From positions 1-43,484 of the forward strand of contig JAPLJC010000049.1 in assembly GCA_026388765.1 (NCBI GenBank): a stretch of 43,484 bases of DNA, in the 5' to 3' direction. Position numbers and translations under genes: made by a program. Origin of the DNA: Deltaproteobacteria bacterium (GTDB lineage: Bacteria > Desulfobacterota > Desulfobaccia > Desulfobaccales > 0-14-0-80-60-11). The notes below the pieces were generated by a model. It was not told the DNA's origin and ran no database searches. It saw only the letters and a program-made list of their open reading frames with translations. Positions 42,720 through 43,484 of the stretch are shown piece after piece. Each line of letters starts with the position of its first letter. Position 1 is the first letter of the stretch.

Positions 42720-43484
42720 GTGAAAATGACGGAAAAAGAAGCCCACATCACGGTACAGGATCTCACCATGGCGTATGGCGACTTTGTTCTCATGAGGGAC
42801 CTGACCTTTACCATAAACCGGGGGGACATTTTTATCGTCATGGGCGGCAGCGGCTGCGGCAAGAGCACCATGATGACCATTTTAATCGGCTTGAAGGCCC
42901 CGGCCAAGGGTAAGGTTTTTTATGGAGAGGTCGATTTCTGGGGAGCCGGTCAACAGACCCGCGACCAGATCATTCGCCGGGCCGGGGTGATGTACCAGAG
43001 CGGCGCGCTTTGGAGCTCCATGACCCTGGCCGAGAATATCGCCCTGCCGCTGGAGACCTATACGGATTTAAGCCGGGCCCGGATTCGCGAGGTTGTCGAA
43101 CTGAAACTGGCGTTGGTGGGGATGGCCGGATTCGCAGAATTTTATCCCTCGGAGATCAGCGGCGGGATGCAGAAACGAGCCGGTATAGCCCGGGCCATGG
43201 CCCTCGATCCGGAAATTCTGTTTTTCGATGAGCCTTCCGCCGGCTTGGATCCGGTGAGCGCTCGCCGCCTGGATGACCTGATCCTGGAACTGCGTGAGAG
43301 CCTGGGCACCACCATGGTGGTGGTGACCCATGAGTTGGCCAGCATCTTTGCAATTGGCAGCAATTCCGTATTTCTGGATGTATCCAAACGAACCATGACG
43401 GCCACGGGCAACCCTAACCAGCTTTTGGCCGAAACCCAAGACCCCAATTTGCGCCTGTTTTTAACCCGTGGCGAGAAATCTTAA
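42720..43484 (+). CDS. MlaF-like ABC transporter ATPase
   Basis: A 254-residue ATPase of the MlaF family, ending exactly at the last base of the window. It has Walker A GGSGCGKST (42-50), the Q-loop region MYQSGALWSSMTLAENIALPL, signature SGGMQKRAGIARAMAL and Walker B ILFFDEPSAGLDP followed by the switch histidine in VVTHEL. The start is GTG at 42720 or ATG at 42726; AGGA lies just before. It powers the MlaE permease next to it in lipid transport between membranes. Confidence 0.95.
   Translation: MKMTEKEAHITVQDLTMAYGDFVLMRDLTFTINRGDIFIVMGGSGCGKSTMMTILIGLKAPAKGKVFYGEVDFWGAGQQTRDQIIRRAGVMYQSGALWSSMTLAENIALPLETYTDLSRARIREVVELKLALVGMAGFAEFYPSEISGGMQKRAGIARAMALDPEILFFDEPSAGLDPVSARRLDDLILELRESLGTTMVVVTHELASIFAIGSNSVFLDVSKRTMTATGNPNQLLAETQDPNLRLFLTRGEKS

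Noticed and set aside
1-43484. CRISPR arrays, tRNA or rRNA genes, insertion sequences
   Set aside because: I looked for regularly spaced repeats, cloverleaf or ribosomal sequence and transposase motifs and saw none.

Overview
The window looks like a chromosomal segment of an anaerobic, probably sulfate-reducing or syntrophic bacterium of the Desulfobacterota (former Deltaproteobacteria) type. The reasons are a sigma-54 enhancer-binding regulator with CBS and PAS domains, an ADP-forming acyl-CoA synthetase, iron-sulfur flavoproteins, a 4-hydroxybutyryl-CoA-dehydratase-like enzyme, a multihaem cytochrome and a probable selenoprotein. The genus cannot be fixed from the sequence alone.

Positions 1-24,229 are mostly minus-strand catabolic genes. 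Operon A (5958 down to beyond 1) encodes the two subunits of an ADP-forming acyl-CoA synthetase, a CoxG-like protein and the medium, small and (truncated by the window edge) large subunits of a molybdenum hydroxylase. Operon B (24229 down to about 14138) encodes a tandem flavodoxin-like protein, a metallo-beta-lactamase-fold hydrolase, the dehydratase-like enzyme, a 3-hydroxyacyl-CoA dehydrogenase, a crotonase, an iron-sulfur flavoprotein, an acyl-CoA ligase and an SLC13-type permease. Together they read as uptake, CoA activation, radical-type dehydration or isomerisation, beta-oxidation steps and ATP recovery for a short-chain acid. The substrate is unknown and no thiolase is present. Operon C (11631 down to 6614) encodes a second crotonase, an aldehyde dehydrogenase, an AMP-forming acyl-CoA ligase and a LUD-domain protein. 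It is divergent from a double-HxlR regulator.

The main regulatory result is that operons A and B are each preceded by the same cassette: a sigma-54 -24/-12 promoter and, about 110 bp upstream of it, an 18-bp palindrome. The cassettes are direct copies of roughly 250 bp lying 18 kb apart. At the 24.4 kb copy the divergent gene is an intact sigma-54 activator; at the 6.4 kb copy only its first codons remain. One activator therefore probably drives both operons. Operon C and the double-HxlR gene share an 18-bp element in opposite orientations, each copy forming the -35 and spacer of an outward promoter.

Positions 26.6-43.5 kb are mixed: a nitrilase-fold amidohydrolase, an octahaem cytochrome with HEAT/TPR repeats, two different arylsulfatases, a frameshifted patatin-like lipoprotein, a DUF4239-like membrane protein, a DsbA/FrnE-like protein with TGA at the first catalytic cysteine (probable selenocysteine), an L,D-transpeptidase, a remnant small gene, an MscS channel and an MlaE/MlaF lipid ABC transporter pair. 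Short imperfect repeats recur between genes from 33.7 to 39.7 kb.
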